From NCBI GenBank assembly GCA_004211595.1, contig SEDO01000001.1, forward strand, positions 248,001 through 312,000: DNA of 64,000 nucleotides, written 5' to 3'. This document shows, piece after piece, positions 39,228-49,915 of the stretch (the first letter of the stretch is position 1; every line of letters starts with the position of its first letter). The notes beneath the pieces are model-generated. The model did no database searches. It saw only the letters and a list, made by a program, of their open reading frames with translations, and was not told the DNA's origin. Source of the stretch: Pedobacter sp. (GTDB lineage: Bacteria; Bacteroidota; Bacteroidia; Sphingobacteriales; Sphingobacteriaceae). A program made the translations under genes and the position numbers.

Positions 39228-41651
39228 TTATTTAGCTGAAGGGGGTGGAATGGTTGGTTTCGTAGATTTTATGTTAGAAAATCTATAATTTAAGGTTAAT
39301 AAAAAGTTTTGAGAATTGGTATAAGCGTAATTTTCTGCGTAGAAGTTTAAGCCTTCATTAATACTACTTGTCTTACTTTTACCAAATGGATCTGTAGTAC
39401 TCAAGCGAAGCATAAGTTTATTTTTAGAAAAGGTTTTTCTTGCTCCAAAGCTGCTATTTAAAAAACCTCTATTTCGCCCTTGAGCGTTAGGTGTATTCGC
39501 GTAATTTAATTGCGATTCAACCGCTATTTTTTGAGGAAGCTGTAAGGAAATGCCTAAATTACTTCGCATACCTATTCCATTTCTATTTAATGCCGTATTT
39601 AAACTTGATTGATATTGAGTTCTGAAAATGTTAAAATTTCCATTCAAGGAGATTTTGTTGGAAGGTTTATAGTTACCGTTTAAAAGCAATGTTAGAGCTG
39701 AGTTGTTACCTACATTCTCAAAGGTGCTTTCCGAAACCCCCGTTGGTAAAACTCTTCTGAATCTTTCTATTACGCCTGAACTTCTGGAATAAGAAAGTCT
39801 AGGGTTAAATGACCAATTATCCCCAAACACCCCAAAACTTAAACCTATTTGTTGGGTGAAAGCTGGATTTAAATTCGGATTCCCATAAAAAATATTTAAG
39901 GTATCTGCGTTATTTATCTGCGGATTTAAGGTGTTTTCCCTAGGTCTATTTATCCGTATGCTAAAACTAGTCCCTATATGATATCGCTTGTTAAAATGCC
40001 TGTTAATACTAACACTGGGAAAAAAACTTACATAAGGATTAATAGGAACAATAGCATTGTTGCTTAATTCCATATTTACATTTGTAAGTTCAGAACGTAA
40101 ACCTGTTTTTACACTCCAACCATTCGATTTATAAGTATAAGATCCGTACGCAGCCATTAAATTTTCTATGTATACAAACTGATTGCTAAGCGCAACATTA
40201 GGCACGAATTTTTGATTTTGAAAGTCAAAATTAAAAACTTCTTGATGATTATCGTTTTGTCTATTATTAAATGAGAAACCCAATTCGATTAAATCTCGTT
40301 TATTAAATACAGGTTTGTCATAGTCTGCATTAAGGGATAAACCTCTGTTAAAAACCTCCGATTCATTTTGTTGCAAAGAGGGATTTAAATTTACTGGAAA
40401 GGCAAAATATCGATCCAAAGATCGCTCATTAGATAGATGATTATTATTATAACTTAAACTAAGGTTAAATTTTCCACCTTCACTATCCGTCTTTACTCGA
40501 TAATCTACATTGAAAACAAAATTTCTATTCCTGGTATTGCCTAAATTTAGTTGATGTCTAAGTCGGACGGTATTGTACTGATCATTGATATAATGAAAAT
40601 CATTATTAGATTGGTTATTGCCTCTATTTAAATTATAATTGCTTGTAACCCGAATATTATGCTTAGGGTTAATATCCCACTCCATTCCTATTCGGGCATT
40701 ACCGCCATTTCCAATATTCTTTCCATTATTAAACTGATTATAATAAAAGGTAGTATCGGGAAAAAGATTAGTTCTATAATTTTCGGAAGAATTTTTTGTA
40801 ATAGAATGTCTAAATGCAGCCCCACCATTTATACTAAATTTTTGACCCTTATAGGAGGCATTCACGTTATTGTTATAATTTCCTTGCGTGCCTATGGTAC
40901 TTCCAATATTGCCATTAAAACCAACTTTGAATCCCTTCTTTAAAACTATATTTAAAATACCTTCCCCATCTCCAGAGTAACGTGCAGGTGGGTTAGTCAA
41001 AACTTCTATTTTTTCAATAGCATCCGAAGGGAGTACATTCAACAAGTCTGCAATGTTAGCACTCAAATACTCAGAAGGCTTGCCATCAATAAATATTCGA
41101 GTGCTTCTTTTCCCAGCAATAGTAGGATTACCATCAATATCAACCTGCACCATAGGTACATTTTTTAAGATATCAGTGGCTGTACTTCCTTCTGCTAAAA
41201 TGGATTCACTAACATTGTAAGTAATTTGATCAGCACCAAACTCTAATAAGGGTTTAGGCGCAGTAATAACAATTTCAGAAAGAGCACTAGTTTCAGCGCT
41301 CATTTTTAGTAATCCTAAATTACGCTCATATTGATTTGAATTCAAGACGACATCCTCTATTATGATAGGCCCAAAACCGATCATGGAAGATTTTATTTTA
41401 TATGAGCCAAACTTAACCCCAATAAATTTAAAATTGCCACTTTCATCACTTTGGATTGTTCTGATTGTTTGATCCGTATTTTTCTCCATTAAACTTACCA
41501 CTGCAAAAGGAATAGGTTGGCCCGTTTCTTCGTCTTGTAATTTGCCCATAATAATTCCTAATGAGTTAGGATTACTTTGGGCAATGGCAGCATTTAATCC
41601 AATAAAAATTAATACCCAAAATAAAAGAAGGGGTAATAATGGAGGTTTCAA
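39228..41651 (-). CDS. TonB-dependent receptor-like outer-membrane beta-barrel protein with carboxypeptidase-like N-domain
   Basis: GIIMGKLQDEETGQPIPFAVVSL, plug region STATDILKNVPMVQVDIDGNPTIAGKRSTRIFIDGKPSEYL. Confidence 0.88.
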   Translation of the reverse strand: MKPPLLPLLLFWVLIFIGLNAAIAQSNPNSLGIIMGKLQDEETGQPIPFAVVSLMEKNTDQTIRTIQSDESGNFKFIGVKFGSYKIKSSMIGFGPIIIEDVVLNSNQYERNLGLLKMSAETSALSEIVITAPKPLLEFGADQITYNVSESILAEGSTATDILKNVPMVQVDIDGNPTIAGKRSTRIFIDGKPSEYLSANIADLLNVLPSDAIEKIEVLTNPPARYSGDGEGILNIVLKKGFKVGFNGNIGSTIGTQGNYNNNVNASYKGQKFSINGGAAFRHSITKNSSENYRTNLFPDTTFYYNQFNNGKNIGNGGNARIGMEWDINPKHNIRVTSNYNLNRGNNQSNNDFHYINDQYNTVRLRHQLNLGNTRNRNFVFNVDYRVKTDSEGGKFNLSLSYNNNHLSNERSLDRYFAFPVNLNPSLQQNESEVFNRGLSLNADYDKPVFNKRDLIELGFSFNNRQNDNHQEVFNFDFQNQKFVPNVALSNQFVYIENLMAAYGSYTYKSNGWSVKTGLRSELTNVNMELSNNAIVPINPYVSFFPSVSINRHFNKRYHIGTSFSIRINRPRENTLNPQINNADTLNIFYGNPNLNPAFTQQIGLSFGVFGDNWSFNPRLSYSRSSGVIERFRRVLPTGVSESTFENVGNNSALTLLLNGNYKPSNKISLNGNFNIFRTQYQSSLNTALNRNGIGMRSNLGISLQLPQKIAVESQLNYANTPNAQGRNRGFLNSSFGARKTFSKNKLMLRLSTTDPFGKSKTSSINEGLNFYAENYAYTNSQNFLLTLNYRFSNIKSTKPTIPPPSAK

Positions 41652-41674
41652 TTTAACTTATAGGATTTATATTT

Positions 41675-44170
41675 TTAAAAATTTTCTTCTTCTGAACGTG
41701 GACCCTGGTCATCTTGTTTCTTGTTCTTTTTGAAATTAAATGTAGATTTTCCAAATCGATAAGAATAAGTTAAATTAGCCATAGTCCCTTGCATCCTTCT
41801 GCTATTTTCTACCACTGAATATAAACCATTTGTAGTACTTCTCCATCTCCGTGTTGCAAAAATATCTCGCACATTTAAACTTAAGCTAGATTTTTTATTA
41901 GGGAAGTCGTATTTAGCTCCCCCATCAAACCCATACATAGCCTTTCTTGTACCCTGGGCCATCACTTCTGGAGCTCTATAATCCGCTTTAAATTGCAAAC
42001 TTAGGCCAGAAGTTAAAATGAAATTGTGCGTCATATTAGCATTCCAACTAAAGCCCGCATTATCTACAATGCCATAAGCTGGTACTCCTTGAATTTTGCT
42101 TTGGTAAAAATTGAAATTAGTAGTAAAATTCCAAGCCTTGATTACATCGAATTTACCAATCAACTCTAAACCACTGGCTGTATTTCGAGTTAAATTTTGA
42201 GGGGTAGTCAAGGTTATACCGTTTTCATCTGGTTCAGTCCGAATTCTCTGAATAACATCATTTGTTTGACGTAAATATAAAGAGGAAACGATGGAAAATG
42301 TTCTAAAATACTTGCTATAACCAAGCTCAAAGGCATGTACATCTTCCGGCTTTAAATTAGCATTTCCTTGGCTATGATTTAAAGGATCTGATACGTTTAA
42401 AAAGGGGTTTGTATCCCAACCTCTAGGTCTGTTTACACGTCGACTATAGTTTAACTGTAATTGCTGGTCATTATTTAATTTCTGACTTAAATAGATACTG
42501 GGATAAAGTCTGGTATAAGCCACACGACCTGGCGTGAAGGTTTGATTTTTCAAAGCATCAAATGTAGCTAACCTAGTTTCTAATTCGGCATCTTCAAATC
42601 TTAATCCAACTTGATACCCAAAATTGTTTATTTGGTTCTGATAATTAAAATAGGCGGCATTGATATTTTCTTTACTATTAAAACCATTACTTAATGCAGG
42701 TAAAAAAGTAAAGGCCTGATTGGTGAAGTCAAATTGATCAGCCATAGTCAAGTTATCGGATTTACGATGTTGACTTCTAAAACCCGTTTCGATTTTTCCA
42801 AATTTACCTAATGGCTTAACATAATCTAATTGGGCATTAAAATTATTGTTATTCCCATCGCCAATTATCTGTTGTAAATTGGAAATAGGGTTAATATCAG
42901 AGCCATTATCAAAATATACATCTGTACCATAACGTTGATTATTTTCATTTGAGCCTTGAGAGTAATTGAAGCCGACACTTAATTCCTCATTTGGTTTTTT
43001 AAATTTCTGCGTAAAGTCTAAGTTTAGATCATAAGAGTTGCCTTTACCTAAATTACTGTTTAAACGATTACTTAATTGTAAAGGGTTTCTTTGCCCATCA
43101 AATTGCCCAATATTTAAACCTTCAGATCTATTATTATTTCGGATGTTAAAACCTCCTGAAAAGCTAATCACTGATTTTTCTGCTAAAAAATAATCAATCC
43201 CTGCTTTAACATTATGTCCTCGATCTTGTGATCTGGAATCATTTAATTGACTCGCAAAAGCAGTTGAATTAGATCCCCCTAAATAAGAAATACTATTTGA
43301 TCCATCCCCAACTCTATTACCATCCCGATAGCTATAGTTGGCAAATAAGTTTATATTTTTATTTTGGAAACTTAAATTCGTATTACCATTATAGTTTTCC
43401 CTACTCCCAGCCGTTAAAGAAGCTGAGCCGTTAAAGCCTAATTTTTTATTTCTCTTTAAGACGATATTAATAATACCTCCTTGCCCTTCTGCATCATATT
43501 TAGCTGAAGGATTGGTAATTAATTCCACTGATTCGATAGAAGATGCAGGAATTGACTGCAGAATCTGAGCAATATTTCCACCAGCAATTAAAGATGGCTT
43601 CCCGTCAATTAATACCCTAACCCCCGAACTTCCTCTCAAACTTACATTTCCTTCCATATCTGTTTGTACTGAAGGTACATTTTGTAACACATCAGCTGCC
43701 GAACCTCCCTCACTTACGAGCGATTGCTCTACCGAAAAAATTTTCTTATCAATACCCATCTGCATAGTCGGTTTTGGAGCTGTAACAGATACTTCTTGGA
43801 GAGTATTCGCATCAGACATACGCATAATTAAGTCTCCAAGCTTTAATTCCACTTGAGTAGCCGTAATGGTAATTGGATCTTTTATAACATTAGCATAACC
43901 CACATAACTTGCTTTGAAAGTATAGGTGCCTGGGTTAACCGCAGGAATAACAAAAACACCATCCACATCTGATTGAACTGCTTTAACTATAGCTTGGGTG
44001 GCTTTATCCAGTAATATAGCCGAGGCAAAAGGGATTCCTTCCTTTAATTCAGCATCTATGATTTTTCCTGTTATTTTAGTGCCACTCGAAGTCTGTGCAA
44101 AAACTTTTACATAACAGATACTTATGGTTAAAATAAAAAACAGACATTTGTGGAATAATTGATTTCTCAT
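41675..44170 (-). CDS. TonB-dependent receptor-like outer-membrane beta-barrel protein, paralogue of 39228..41651
   Basis: KITGKIIDAELKEGIPFASAILL, SAADVLQNVPSVQTDMEGNVSLRGSSGVRVLIDGKPSLIAG; start at MRNQLFHKCLFFILTISICYVKVFAQ (44170) preferred to the ORF-track start at 44248. Confidence 0.88.
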   Translation of the reverse strand: MRNQLFHKCLFFILTISICYVKVFAQTSSGTKITGKIIDAELKEGIPFASAILLDKATQAIVKAVQSDVDGVFVIPAVNPGTYTFKASYVGYANVIKDPITITATQVELKLGDLIMRMSDANTLQEVSVTAPKPTMQMGIDKKIFSVEQSLVSEGGSAADVLQNVPSVQTDMEGNVSLRGSSGVRVLIDGKPSLIAGGNIAQILQSIPASSIESVELITNPSAKYDAEGQGGIINIVLKRNKKLGFNGSASLTAGSRENYNGNTNLSFQNKNINLFANYSYRDGNRVGDGSNSISYLGGSNSTAFASQLNDSRSQDRGHNVKAGIDYFLAEKSVISFSGGFNIRNNNRSEGLNIGQFDGQRNPLQLSNRLNSNLGKGNSYDLNLDFTQKFKKPNEELSVGFNYSQGSNENNQRYGTDVYFDNGSDINPISNLQQIIGDGNNNNFNAQLDYVKPLGKFGKIETGFRSQHRKSDNLTMADQFDFTNQAFTFLPALSNGFNSKENINAAYFNYQNQINNFGYQVGLRFEDAELETRLATFDALKNQTFTPGRVAYTRLYPSIYLSQKLNNDQQLQLNYSRRVNRPRGWDTNPFLNVSDPLNHSQGNANLKPEDVHAFELGYSKYFRTFSIVSSLYLRQTNDVIQRIRTEPDENGITLTTPQNLTRNTASGLELIGKFDVIKAWNFTTNFNFYQSKIQGVPAYGIVDNAGFSWNANMTHNFILTSGLSLQFKADYRAPEVMAQGTRKAMYGFDGGAKYDFPNKKSSLSLNVRDIFATRRWRSTTNGLYSVVENSRRMQGTMANLTYSYRFGKSTFNFKKNKKQDDQGPRSEEENF

Positions 44171-44265
44171 AGTATAACTTTTGTGTGTATAAAATTTATA
44201 AACGCCCAAAGTTCGCCTTTGAGATATTAAAAAGAGAGGGGTAACCATTTTATTACAACCATTTT

Positions 44266-44865
44266 ATGTCAAATTATTCTAATTATTTCCAAGCTGGGTT
44301 AAGCTATCCTGTTTACAAACAACTCATTGTAGATTTATTAGCAGCACAAAAAACAACAGGTCAAGATCATTCTGAATTTATGCTTCATTATTCTAAAATG
44401 AACTTACAAAGAATGAATCGAGTGGAAAAAACAACTGAATTATTGCCAGAACTATCAACTTATTTAAAAAGCTTCAACAAACCTTTAAATTTTTTAGTAA
44501 TTACAGAAGGATGGTGTGGAGATGCAGCACAAATAGTACCTGTAATTCAAAAAATGGTTGAAGTTAATCCGCAACTTTTTAATTTAAGATGTGTACTAAG
44601 GGATGAAAATTTAGAATTGATTGATGCTCATTTGACCAATGGAGGAAGAGCCATTCCTGTCCTTTTATTGCTAGATGAGGAAGGTGATTTAATAGGAGAG
44701 AAGTGGGGCCCAAGGCCTGCTATTTTGCAAGATTTATTAAATACATGGAAAACTGAAGGAGTTGTGATGCCTGAATTAGCTGAGAAAATACATGCTTGGT
44801 ATGCTAAGGATAAAACGGTAGCTACACAGCAGTCACTATTGAATCATATGCAAAAAGTTATTTAA
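44266..44865 (+). CDS. Thioredoxin-family protein
   Basis: LNFLVITEGWCGDAAQIVPVIQKMVE, GGRAIPVLLLLDEEGDLIGEKWGPRP. Confidence 0.85.
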   Translation: MSNYSNYFQAGLSYPVYKQLIVDLLAAQKTTGQDHSEFMLHYSKMNLQRMNRVEKTTELLPELSTYLKSFNKPLNFLVITEGWCGDAAQIVPVIQKMVEVNPQLFNLRCVLRDENLELIDAHLTNGGRAIPVLLLLDEEGDLIGEKWGPRPAILQDLLNTWKTEGVVMPELAEKIHAWYAKDKTVATQQSLLNHMQKVI

Positions 44866-44868
44866 AGC

Positions 44869-45150
44869 TTAGTCTACGGTTACATTTAATCCCTCAGCTT
44901 TTAAAATTTTTCTATAGATTTCCATTTCTGTAAATGAACCTTCTAAAATAGCGCATTTACCTTTATTATGTACTTCCCAGGCTATTTTCTCTGCTTGGGA
45001 GTCATTATAATCTAAATAATGTACTAAACACCAAATTACATGCTCAAAGGTATTGATTTCATCATTCCATAAAATCAAACGATGGATGGTCTTAAGAGAA
45101 CTTAATATTTCTTCGAGGGTAAAGGTTTCCTCTTTGGTTTCAGTTGTCAT
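44869..45150 (-). CDS. clpS: ATP-dependent Clp protease adaptor ClpS
   Basis: LILWNDEINTFEHVIWCLVHYLDYNDSQAEKIAWEVHNKGKCAILEG. Confidence 0.9.
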   Translation of the reverse strand: MTTETKEETFTLEEILSSLKTIHRLILWNDEINTFEHVIWCLVHYLDYNDSQAEKIAWEVHNKGKCAILEGSFTEMEIYRKILKAEGLNVTVD

Positions 45151-45202
45151 TTTACAAAAATAAATATTTAATAGGTAACTTTACCTGAATAAAAATAAAA
45201 GT

Positions 45203-46246
45203 ATGCGTTCAAAAATTGCAGGTATAGGCCATTATGTGCCTAAAAATATATATACGAATGATGATCTAGCAAAATTAATGGATACGAATGATGCTTGGAT
45301 TCAAGAGCGAACAGGGATTCAAGAACGTAGATTTGCCGATAGATACGAAGAAACTACGGCAACTATGGGTATAGAAGCTGCAAAAGTTGCCATTCAAAGA
45401 GCTGGTATCACTGCCCAAGATGTAGATTTTATAATTTTTGCAACCCTTAGTCCTGATTATTATTTTCCAGGCTGTGGGGTAATTCTGCAAAGGGAAATGA
45501 AAATGAAAGAAATTGGAGCATTAGATATTCGCAATCAATGTTCGGGATTTGTATATGCCTTATCTGTAGCTGATCAGTTCATTAAAACCGGGATGTACAA
45601 AAATATTTTAGTTGTTGGCAGTGAAAAGCATTCCTTTGCTATGGACTTTGAAACTCGTAGTAGAAATATTTCTGTTATTTTTGGCGATGGGGCAGGTGCA
45701 GTTGTATTACAACCTAGCCAAGATGTAAATCAAGGCATATTGAGTACGCATTTACATAGCAATGGCGATGATGCTGAAATATTAGCCATGCAGTATCCCG
45801 GTTCACATGCTAATAAATGGGTAGGAGGGGAATCACCTTTTGAAGACAAAGAATTAGGCGGCTTATTTCTTTCGCATAAATTAGTAGATAGTGAAGCTAT
45901 TTTGCCATATATGGATGGGCCAGCCGTATTTAAGAAAGCCGTAGTAAAATTTCCAGAGGTCATCAAAGAAGCTCTCCAAGCCAATGATTTAAAACCTGAG
46001 GAGATTGATCTGTTAATTCCCCATCAGGCAAACCTTAGAATAAGCCAATATGTGCAACAATTACTAAAATTACCGGACGATAAAGTATTTAATAATATCC
46101 AAAAGTATGGAAATACTACCGCCGCTTCTGTTCCTATTGCCTTGAGTGAAGCATGGGAGCAAGGTAAAATTAAATCGGGAGATTTAGTATGTTTAGCAGC
46201 ATTTGGCTCTGGATTTACTTGGGCTAGCGCATTAATTAGATGGTAA
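45203..46246 (+). CDS. fabH: 3-oxoacyl-ACP synthase III family protein
   Basis: IAGIGHYVPKNIYTNDDLAKLMDTNDAWIQERTGIQERRFA, DIRNQCSGFVYAL, IPHQANLRI, YGNTTAASVPIALSEA. Confidence 0.92.
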   Translation: MRSKIAGIGHYVPKNIYTNDDLAKLMDTNDAWIQERTGIQERRFADRYEETTATMGIEAAKVAIQRAGITAQDVDFIIFATLSPDYYFPGCGVILQREMKMKEIGALDIRNQCSGFVYALSVADQFIKTGMYKNILVVGSEKHSFAMDFETRSRNISVIFGDGAGAVVLQPSQDVNQGILSTHLHSNGDDAEILAMQYPGSHANKWVGGESPFEDKELGGLFLSHKLVDSEAILPYMDGPAVFKKAVVKFPEVIKEALQANDLKPEEIDLLIPHQANLRISQYVQQLLKLPDDKVFNNIQKYGNTTAASVPIALSEAWEQGKIKSGDLVCLAAFGSGFTWASALIRW

Positions 46247-46258
46247 ATTGATAAATAT

Positions 46259-47215
46259 ATGAAGTTTAAATTAGGTGATTTTGTAAGGTTTGTAGATGAA
46301 AAGCGGGAAGGTTATATCACCCGGATTATTGATGCTCAATTAGTCGGTGTAACAGATACTGATGGCTTTGAAATTCCAGTGGGAATTAATAATCTTACCT
46401 ATGTGTACGGGCAAAGTGGCCAATCCAATGAGGTAGTTACCGTGATGAATAAACATCAATCCAGATCTAAACCACTAAAAAATCTACCCGATTTAGGCAT
46501 TCGACTTGTTGTTCAGTCCAAAGATAAAACTAGCTCAGAACATATCTTTTTTATTGAAAATAGTACAAACGCTCAACTATTGTATGTGCTTTTTACGGAT
46601 AACAAAACGGAATCAAAAGCAGAAATATCAGGCATCATACCCCCACAAACTTTAGTTCCCGTATTTGAAGAAAATTTAATGCGCTTAGATAAATGGCCTC
46701 AATTAAAAATTCAAATCCTTTATTTCGATACCCAAACCAATCAAATGAAGGATCCATTAATTTTTAATAAGAAATTTAAAGCTGGCGATTTTCATACCGA
46801 TAAGCAAAAGTTAAATTTAAGTAATGAATTAGCCTTTGTTTTTCCTCTCGAAGCCCCAAAACTTAAAATAGATCCGATAAAACTTAAAGAAAGTTTTTTT
46901 TCAAAAGATGCCCCCACGAAACCTATTTTTATACCCGATGAGGAAATTGATTTACACATTGAACACCTGCGTGATGATCATCAATTTCTAGACGCCTCCG
47001 AAATTCTATCTATCCAAATTGCTGAATTCGAAAAAAATTTAGATGCCGCGATTGTAAATCAAATGCCTGATATCATTTTTATCCATGGTATTGGGAATGG
47101 TACTTTAAGACATCATATTCACAAACGTCTAAGTCAGCATAAGCAAGTTAAAACCTTTGCTGATGCTCGAAAAGAAAAGTTTGGATATGGCGCTACTCAG
47201 GTATTTATTAAATAG
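46259..47215 (+). CDS. DUF2027 / Smr (MutS2 C-terminal)-domain protein
   Basis: N-terminal KLGDFVRFVDEKREGYITRIID; C-terminal Smr motif IIFIHGIGNGTLRHHIHKRLSQH. Confidence 0.85.
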   Translation: MKFKLGDFVRFVDEKREGYITRIIDAQLVGVTDTDGFEIPVGINNLTYVYGQSGQSNEVVTVMNKHQSRSKPLKNLPDLGIRLVVQSKDKTSSEHIFFIENSTNAQLLYVLFTDNKTESKAEISGIIPPQTLVPVFEENLMRLDKWPQLKIQILYFDTQTNQMKDPLIFNKKFKAGDFHTDKQKLNLSNELAFVFPLEAPKLKIDPIKLKESFFSKDAPTKPIFIPDEEIDLHIEHLRDDHQFLDASEILSIQIAEFEKNLDAAIVNQMPDIIFIHGIGNGTLRHHIHKRLSQHKQVKTFADARKEKFGYGATQVFIK

Positions 47216-47216
47216 G

Positions 47217-49898
47217 TTATTTCACTTCATAAGTATATACCTTTCTTGCCAAATGCCCCGTTTCACTGATTCCTTCAATCACCATTCTGTATGTGCCAGG
47301 TTCATCAGTGTTGAAATAGTTAAAACTAAAATCTCCATTTTTTTCAGACAATATATTCGGATTCCAATAAACGGTTTTACGTAAATCAAGATTAGTTTTT
47401 ACAGAATTAGCGGTATATTTAGGAGAATAAAATTCACGCGAAACGGAAATACCAGGGGGATTAAAGTAAATGAAATTCGTATTTTTTACTGGAATATCTG
47501 ATTTACTTTTAGTGGTTATTAAAAGTACGCCGTTCCCTCCTCTTGACCCATAAAGGGATGTAAATGAACTTATGGGTTTAATAATTTCTATTAAGGCAAT
47601 ATCTTGAATATTAGGAGCGAATTCAGAAATCATTCCGTCCACTACCATCAATAATCCACCAGGTGTATTAGACAAACTAGATGTAATTGCGCCAGATGGA
47701 TTATAACGGGTTGAAATAAGTGTAATTAGATCCATAGTAAAACCAAAATCTTTTGCTTCAATCACAATATCTGGTTTTCTAATACCATGAAATGACTTAT
47801 AAAAAGATTCATCTCTTACCGTTTTTTCTCCTTTGATTTCCACTTCCTTTAGATTTATCACGCCATTTAAATTACCTTGTCTTTTCAATTCGGCAAAATA
47901 TTTATCATTTGCTCTCAAATAAGCTTCTAAATCCTTATTAATATTTAAACTATATTCATTAAGAATGCTTTTAGAGGGAAAATCTTTAACATTTATTTCA
48001 TCAATGGAAATGATTAAATCATTTGAATTGTTTTTTCTGATAGCATGAGCAAAGAAAGAAACCGTATCAAGGTAAATATAATTATTGAAGCTAAATCGAC
48101 CTTGTTCATTTGTAATTGTCTCTTCTGGATTAAATCCTAATAAAGGATTTAAAATAGTGACTTTAATGTTGGCTCTAGGTGATCCAAATGAATTTGTAAC
48201 TTTACCTGTAATTGGTAATAGAGCTTGAGATTGAATTGGAGAAGTTGGAAACTTTTCGTTTTTAATATGCTCCCAATTTAATTTTCTCCATCCCTGCGTA
48301 AGCATTAAATGATCTAAATCTTTCTTCGTATCTAAGTCATTTTTAATGAAATAGCGATTTGGGTTTTCGATATACCCTTTTAAATCACCTTTTAATAATA
48401 AGCTAGTATATATATGAGTTTCATTTTCTTCATCAGGGACTACACTAGAAGTGTGGGTCACAGACACAGAATAATTACTTCTGACACTAGAATCAGCATT
48501 AAAACCATTAAAATGAAGTATCATATTTTCTCTGGTTTTAAAGGAGTTATCTAAATTTTTTGTTTCTATTTTGATTTTATCATTTTCTTGATTTAAAAAT
48601 AGTACTCTTTCTGCCAGCGGTATCTCTTGGGAATTTAATAAGGTTAATGTATATACGCCTGAAGGTAAATTAGTTTTGGGTAAATTTAAAACCGAAGTAT
48701 TTTTTTGAGTAGCTATTTGACTCGAATAAAATGGCAAACCATGTTGATGTAAAATCAAGCTTAAACTGTCGGATGAAATTAAGTCATTACTAAAGGCAAT
48801 TTTAGCTGATATTTTATCATCCCCATCATTATTTACGGATAATATATATCCAGATGCTTTTGATTGAGGTAAACTATATTTTGAATCTACATTGAGGGAG
48901 TTAATAGTAGCCGTATAATTTTGCCCTTCTTGAGGTAATAAATAAAAACTGCCCATTCCTAATTCATTACTTTTAAATTCAGCCACCACTTGTCCCTCCT
49001 TGTTATTTATTACGCCGCTTACTGGTATACCCTTGCCTATAGAGTTTAAAGCTTTAAAAGCAATCCTGGAACTAATACCATTTATCATTTCACCGCTTTC
49101 GGGGAAAAATTGAAGATCAATTTTTCTGGAATCAAAGATTATAGGGATTAGCTTAAAAGTTTTTTTATTGTTTATTATGGTGGTAATTTTTATAGTTTGA
49201 ATGGTTTCAGCGTTAAAATTTATATCTTTTATAATCAAGGATACTTTACCTTCTGAGTCTGTGGAAGCCGAATTTTTAAATACAGACTCCTCACCATTTA
49301 AAATCTCATATTGAAATTTTTGCAGGTTAAATGGCGAACCATTTTTTTGAATCATTTTTAGGTTAGCCTGTAAATGATCTCCAGTTGGCTGTTGATTCCA
49401 TTCGAATGCTGTTTCAATATTCAGGGAATTTTCCCAAGTATTACCAATCTTAATTACTTTTTCAAAGAAATAATTTTTAGGTTCGTTCTCCATCCATTTC
49501 GTGTAGGCACGAATTCTATAGTTGCCTTCTGCTAATGTATCTGGCAAAGCAAAATCTGCCCAACCCAAACCATTGATTAAGGCAACTCGATTTTGTTTAA
49601 ATAATTCACCTTGCGCATCTAACAAATCAACATAAAGTAGTTTGCTCAAATTAGATGTTGTTCCTGATTGAGTATTGGTGACATAGGCTTTAAACCAGAT
49701 ATTTTCACCAGATGAATAATAAGGTTTATCTAAGTGGATATGTACTTTCTCAATAGGAAGAGAATTTGAATATTTTTCAAGTTTTTTAAGTAGTTGTATT
49801 AACGGGGGATCAATGCTTATCTGAAAATGTGCGAAAACTGGTTGTGTAGCAATACTAATTGCTATGAGCATAAAATAAAATTTTATTTGAGTTTTCAT
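47217..49898 (-). CDS. MG2-type alpha-2-macroglobulin-like protein with TonB plug-like region
   Basis: EKVHIHLDKPYYSSGENIWFKAYVTN (MG2), LLPITGKVTNSFGSPRANIKVTIL, ISSFTSLYGSRGGNGVLLITTKSK. Confidence 0.8.
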   Translation of the reverse strand: MKTQIKFYFMLIAISIATQPVFAHFQISIDPPLIQLLKKLEKYSNSLPIEKVHIHLDKPYYSSGENIWFKAYVTNTQSGTTSNLSKLLYVDLLDAQGELFKQNRVALINGLGWADFALPDTLAEGNYRIRAYTKWMENEPKNYFFEKVIKIGNTWENSLNIETAFEWNQQPTGDHLQANLKMIQKNGSPFNLQKFQYEILNGEESVFKNSASTDSEGKVSLIIKDINFNAETIQTIKITTIINNKKTFKLIPIIFDSRKIDLQFFPESGEMINGISSRIAFKALNSIGKGIPVSGVINNKEGQVVAEFKSNELGMGSFYLLPQEGQNYTATINSLNVDSKYSLPQSKASGYILSVNNDGDDKISAKIAFSNDLISSDSLSLILHQHGLPFYSSQIATQKNTSVLNLPKTNLPSGVYTLTLLNSQEIPLAERVLFLNQENDKIKIETKNLDNSFKTRENMILHFNGFNADSSVRSNYSVSVTHTSSVVPDEENETHIYTSLLLKGDLKGYIENPNRYFIKNDLDTKKDLDHLMLTQGWRKLNWEHIKNEKFPTSPIQSQALLPITGKVTNSFGSPRANIKVTILNPLLGFNPEETITNEQGRFSFNNYIYLDTVSFFAHAIRKNNSNDLIISIDEINVKDFPSKSILNEYSLNINKDLEAYLRANDKYFAELKRQGNLNGVINLKEVEIKGEKTVRDESFYKSFHGIRKPDIVIEAKDFGFTMDLITLISTRYNPSGAITSSLSNTPGGLLMVVDGMISEFAPNIQDIALIEIIKPISSFTSLYGSRGGNGVLLITTKSKSDIPVKNTNFIYFNPPGISVSREFYSPKYTANSVKTNLDLRKTVYWNPNILSEKNGDFSFNYFNTDEPGTYRMVIEGISETGHLARKVYTYEVK

Positions 49899-49915
49899 AA
49901 GCTTTGAATATTGTT

